Assembly: GCA_001302245.1 (NCBI GenBank)
Contig: LGYU01000031.1
Location: forward strand, 1 to 64,000
DNA from: Chitinophagaceae bacterium PMP191F
GTDB taxonomy: Bacteria; Bacteroidota; Bacteroidia; Chitinophagales; Chitinophagaceae
Reading direction: 5' to 3'
Length of the DNA stretch: 64,000 bases
Both the position numbers and the translations under genes were made by a program. This document shows, piece by piece, positions 61,154-64,000 of this stretch. Under the pieces are notes generated by a model, which saw nothing but the letters and a program-made list of their open reading frames with translations, was not told the DNA's origin and did not search any database. The stretch's first letter is position 1; each line of letters starts with the position of its first letter.

Positions 61154-62245
61154 ATGAAAGTGAAACGTCGTATCAGGAAAATTGTAGTGATCGGGTGCTG
61201 GCTGATAGCTGGTTCCGGGATGCTCATTTTACTGGTAGCGGCTATCAGATCGCGCAATAATCAGGTATGTGCAGGATATGCAGTTGATATTTCCGGTCCG
61301 AAGGAGCAGTGGTTTATGAACAAGAAAGATGTAATAGACCTGCTGACAAAAAACGGTACCGTTGTATTAAAAGGAAAACCGATACAGGAAATTGATCTGC
61401 GCAGGATAGAAGAGCGCATGGAGAAGGAGCCGTGGATCAGGAACGTAGAGTTGTTCATTGACAATAATGAAATGCTGCAGGTGAAAGTAGAGGAACGTGA
61501 ACCTGTGGCAAGGATTTTTACACTGGGCGGCAACAGCTTTTATATTGACAGTAGTGGTGCACAGTTGCCATTGTCAGAAAAATTGTCAGCACGGGTACCG
61601 GTGTTCACTGGTTTTCCGGCAGAGAAAACAAAATTGCGTGGTGCAGACAGCATACTGGTAGAGCAGGTAAAGCAACTAAGTGCTTTTATTCTGAAAGATC
61701 CTTTCTGGATGGCGCAGATTGCACAGGTTGATATTACACTAGCCCGTACGTTTGAGATCATGCCAACGATCGGTAACCACGTGATTGAGTTTGGCGATGC
61801 TACCGGTTATGAAAAAAAGTTCAGGCGTTTATTACGTTTTTACCAGGAAGTATTGAGCAAAGCAGGGATGAATATGTATGAACGGATAAACGTACAGTAC
61901 GATAAACAGGTGATAGGGATGAAAAAGGAGATGGTAATGAGCAGGAACGACTCATTACAGGCTGTTCGCAATGTAGCAAGGATGATAGCAGCTTCCAATG
62001 CAGTGCAGCAGCAGGCAATGCTGAATGATGGAGCAACAACGGGGGCTGCGGCGGTTACAAACAATGAAAAACCAGCTAAAGATTCTAATACCGTATCCGC
62101 TAACAGAACAATTGCTGTTCCCAGAAATCCGAACCCTGCGAAACCCAAACCCAATGAATCATCCCGTATTGTAAACGGGCAACAACGTCAGTCTGCTGCA
62201 AGACAGCCAAAAGCTGTAATGCCGCCAAAACGAAACCGGCAATAA
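61154..62245 (+). CDS. ftsQ: cell division protein FtsQ
   Basis: A 363-residue bitopic protein: basic N-terminus, transmembrane helix about 12-33, POTRA-like domain about 55-120 (NKKDVIDLL, RRIEERMEKEPWIRNVELFI) and the FtsQ beta domain to about 255. The last 80 residues are Ala/Pro/Asn-rich and basic, probably disordered, longer than in proteobacterial FtsQ. Scaffolds FtsL and partner proteins at the septum. 15 bases after murC. Confidence 0.93.
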   Translation: MKVKRRIRKIVVIGCWLIAGSGMLILLVAAIRSRNNQVCAGYAVDISGPKEQWFMNKKDVIDLLTKNGTVVLKGKPIQEIDLRRIEERMEKEPWIRNVELFIDNNEMLQVKVEEREPVARIFTLGGNSFYIDSSGAQLPLSEKLSARVPVFTGFPAEKTKLRGADSILVEQVKQLSAFILKDPFWMAQIAQVDITLARTFEIMPTIGNHVIEFGDATGYEKKFRRLLRFYQEVLSKAGMNMYERINVQYDKQVIGMKKEMVMSRNDSLQAVRNVARMIAASNAVQQQAMLNDGATTGAAAVTNNEKPAKDSNTVSANRTIAVPRNPNPAKPKPNESSRIVNGQQRQSAARQPKAVMPPKRNRQ

Positions 62246-62303
62246 CCGGTACTGATCAGATTTAAAAGGGATAATAGTTTCGCTCTGGCGGAACACATTT
62301 AAT

Positions 62304-63710
62304 ATGACAGAACAACTAAAAACAGGATACATTATGAACAATGAACAACCTATCATCGTTGGGCTCGACATCGGAACAACGAAGATTGCAGCGATTGCAG
62401 GACGTAAGAACGAGTTTGGCAAGCTGGAGGTGATCGGCTTCGGACGAGCCAACTCCAATGGTGTAAAGCACGGCCAGGTATTGAATATTGACGAGACGAT
62501 CAAGGCCATCCGGATGGCGCTTGACAATTGCTATGCATCTAATCCTAATCTTGAGATCAGCGAAGTATATGTTGGTATTGCAGGACATCATATTAAAAGT
62601 CTGCAGACCCGTGGAGATATTGTGCGTCATCAGACAGATGATGAGATCACACAGCGTGAAATTGATCAACTGATCGCAGACCAATATAAAACATACATTC
62701 CTGCCGGAGATCAGATCATTGATGTGATCCCTCAGGAGTTTACTGTAGATAATTTTCAGAACATTCCCAATCCTATCGGATACGGTGGTGTGAAAGTGGG
62801 TGCTAATTTCCACATTATCACCGGCGATAAAAATGCTATCCGCAATATCAACCGTGCAGTTGATAAAAGCGGACTGCGTACAAAAGACCTGGTGTTGCAA
62901 CCGCTGGCATCTGCTGCTGCTGTAATGGGACATGAAGACCTGGAAGCAGGTGTGGCTATTGTTGACATTGGTGGCGGTACCACTGACCTGGCTGTGTTTT
63001 ACGAAGGTATCCTGAAGCACACTGCAGTAATTCCTTTCGGTGGTGAAAACATTACCAACGATATCAAAACCGGTCTGGGTGTATTGAAAACACAGGCCGA
63101 GCAGATGAAAGTACAGTTTGGTAGTGCACTGGCTAATGAAGCTAAGGCAAATGCTTTCATTACCATTCCCGGTTTGCGTGGAATGCCTGCCAAAGAGATC
63201 AGTGTGAAAAACCTGGCCAACATTATCCAGGCCCGTATGAACGAGATCATGGATTTTGTTACCTATCACCTGAAACAGGTAGGTCTTGACGGACGTACGC
63301 TGAATGGAGGTATTGTATTAACCGGTGGAGGTGCGCAACTGAAACACCTGATCCAGTTAACAGAATATGTTACCGGTTTAAATGCACGTATTGGCTTTCC
63401 TACAGAGCACCTGGCTGCCGGTCATATTGAAGAGCTGGCAAAACCAACGTATTCAACCTGTATTGGTTTAATTCTGAAAGGGTACAGCGATTATGAAAAT
63501 AACCGTAAGCATTTTGAACACCAGTTCAGAAAGGTAGAAGTGCCGCAGACACTTAAGAAAACAGAAGCCACAGAAGAAAACGATATACTGAGCGAAGAAG
63601 AAGTGCAGGCTGATAAAGTAAGAAACCGGAAAGGCATCAAAGACTTCTGGGGTAAGTTCAAAGATGGTATTATCGACCTGTTTAAGGAAGAAGAAGATCA
63701 TGCATTATAA
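62304..63710 (+). CDS. ftsA: cell division protein FtsA
   Basis: A 468-residue actin-like ATPase that tethers FtsZ to the membrane. Motifs: VGLDIGTTKIAAIAG near 19, IVDIGGGTTDLAVF near 218, GGIVLTGGGAQLKHL near 333. The C-terminus has a linker and an amphipathic end (KDFWGKFKDGIIDLFKEEE). The start could instead be the ATG at 62334 (MNNEQPIIVGLD). Followed by a heptad-based inverted repeat before ftsZ. Confidence 0.97.
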   Translation: MTEQLKTGYIMNNEQPIIVGLDIGTTKIAAIAGRKNEFGKLEVIGFGRANSNGVKHGQVLNIDETIKAIRMALDNCYASNPNLEISEVYVGIAGHHIKSLQTRGDIVRHQTDDEITQREIDQLIADQYKTYIPAGDQIIDVIPQEFTVDNFQNIPNPIGYGGVKVGANFHIITGDKNAIRNINRAVDKSGLRTKDLVLQPLASAAAVMGHEDLEAGVAIVDIGGGTTDLAVFYEGILKHTAVIPFGGENITNDIKTGLGVLKTQAEQMKVQFGSALANEAKANAFITIPGLRGMPAKEISVKNLANIIQARMNEIMDFVTYHLKQVGLDGRTLNGGIVLTGGGAQLKHLIQLTEYVTGLNARIGFPTEHLAAGHIEELAKPTYSTCIGLILKGYSDYENNRKHFEHQFRKVEVPQTLKKTEATEENDILSEEEVQADKVRNRKGIKDFWGKFKDGIIDLFKEEEDHAL

Positions 63711-63713
63711 AAA

Positions 63714-63794
63714 CTGAAGTATGAAGTCGGAAGTACGAGGTCTGAGAAAGCAGACTGTTCAATCGTACTTCAGATATCATACCTCAGACATCAG
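63714..63794. repeat. inverted heptad repeat between ftsA and ftsZ
   Basis: Left arm CTGAAGT-ATGAAGT-CGGAAGT-ACGAGGT-CTGAGAA (63714-63748). Right arm ACTTCAG-ATATCAT-ACCTCAG-ACATCAG (63767-63794), which on the minus strand reads CTGATGT-CTGAGGT-ATGATAT-CTGAAGT. It can fold into a long imperfect hairpin. Confidence 0.7.
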
Positions 63795-63872
63795 TTTACT
63801 AACCTGTTATTCTAATAGTCTCTGTAAAGCCTTTCGGGTGAGCAAGGCTCTGTGAGACAAAAAACGAAAGCT

Positions 63873-64000
63873 ATGATTCAGTTTGATTTACCGAAGGAAA
63901 AATCATCCATACTCAAGGTAATTGGTGTGGGTGGTGGTGGCAGTAATGCTGTGAACCACATGTTCAGTCAGCAGATTGAGGGCGTAAACTTCATTATCTG
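63873..64000 (+). CDS. ftsZ: cell division protein FtsZ (partial, runs off the window)
   Basis: The first 42 codons of the tubulin-like GTPase: [31 protein letters not shown] in outline, with the start of the nucleotide-binding region [10 protein letters not shown]. The frame is open to the window edge. Last gene visible of the dcw cluster. Confidence 0.96.
   Translation, partial: MIQFDLPKEKSSILKVIGVGGGGSNAVNHMFSQQIEGVNFII

Noticed and set aside
62316-63269. 317-codon open frame antisense to ftsA
   Set aside because: Lies wholly within ftsA, has Cys/His/Ile-rich composition without domain features, and mirrors ftsA codon use.

Overview
The window is chromosomal DNA from a Bacteroidota bacterium, most likely of the family Chitinophagaceae. 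The evidence is type IX secretion (T9SS) features (PorP/SprF protein, type A and type B C-terminal sorting domains), Bacteroidota-only families (DUF4835, DUF4296, the short RpoZ-like protein), promoters of the TTTG-N19-TAnnTTTG type, and an almost complete lack of Shine-Dalgarno sequences. No tRNA, rRNA, CRISPR array, prophage or transposase was seen. The species is not identifiable by eye.

Layout. 0-5 kb: a secreted tandem DUF1080 protein converges on a Tat-type Gfo/Idh/MocA oxidoreductase; next to them are a double UspA protein and a fused GpgS-like glycosyltransferase/HAD phosphatase (probable compatible-solute enzyme). 5.7-7.6 kb: a glycine-rich RRM protein and the rpsF-rpsR-rplI ribosomal operon. 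7.9-12.2 kb: a 1420-residue T9SS-exported nuclease-like protein. 12.4-17 kb: htpG, recJ and a polyprenyl diphosphate synthase. 17.2-22.9 kb: an OmpA-like porin, then bamD-rpoZ and coaBC-DUF4835-DUF4296. 23-24.4 kb: a two-subunit 3-oxoacid CoA-transferase. 24.4-27.7 kb: a NarL-type kinase/regulator pair flanked by two related multi-pass membrane proteins. 28.1-29.2 kb: a 1-kb gene-free region with a tight DnaA-box cluster and repeated TTTTTACG motifs. 29.2-37.2 kb: an orphan regulator, a PorP/SprF plus PKD-adhesin T9SS pair, and recG. 37.4-41.8 kb: a GT-C type glycosyltransferase divergent from a UbiA-SDR-HAD trio resembling polyprenyl-phosphate-pentose synthesis. 42-47.7 kb: cell-envelope and housekeeping singles (DUF4136, beta-barrel, YqgE, histidine kinase, queA, DUF3052). 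48.2-64 kb: the division and cell wall (dcw) cluster mraZ-rsmH-ftsL-ftsI-murE-mraY-murD-[four-helix-bundle gene]-ftsW-murG-murC-ftsQ-ftsA-ftsZ, running off the right end inside ftsZ.

Most of the window is conserved core. The less ordinary signals are (i) the GpgS/HAD fusion, (ii) the UbiA-SDR-HAD-GT-C locus, (iii) the DnaA-box cluster and its iterated motif, (iv) two genes (recG and a membrane protein) whose conserved or hydrophobic N-termini lie upstream of every ATG/GTG/TTG and start almost at the promoter, suggesting leaderless AUC/AUU initiation, (v) a dispersed family of 7-bp-period spacer repeats, inverted copies of which bracket the four-helix-bundle gene inside the dcw cluster, and (vi) a 10-bp-period operator-like array before mraZ. 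All calls come from reading the sequence; no database search was possible.
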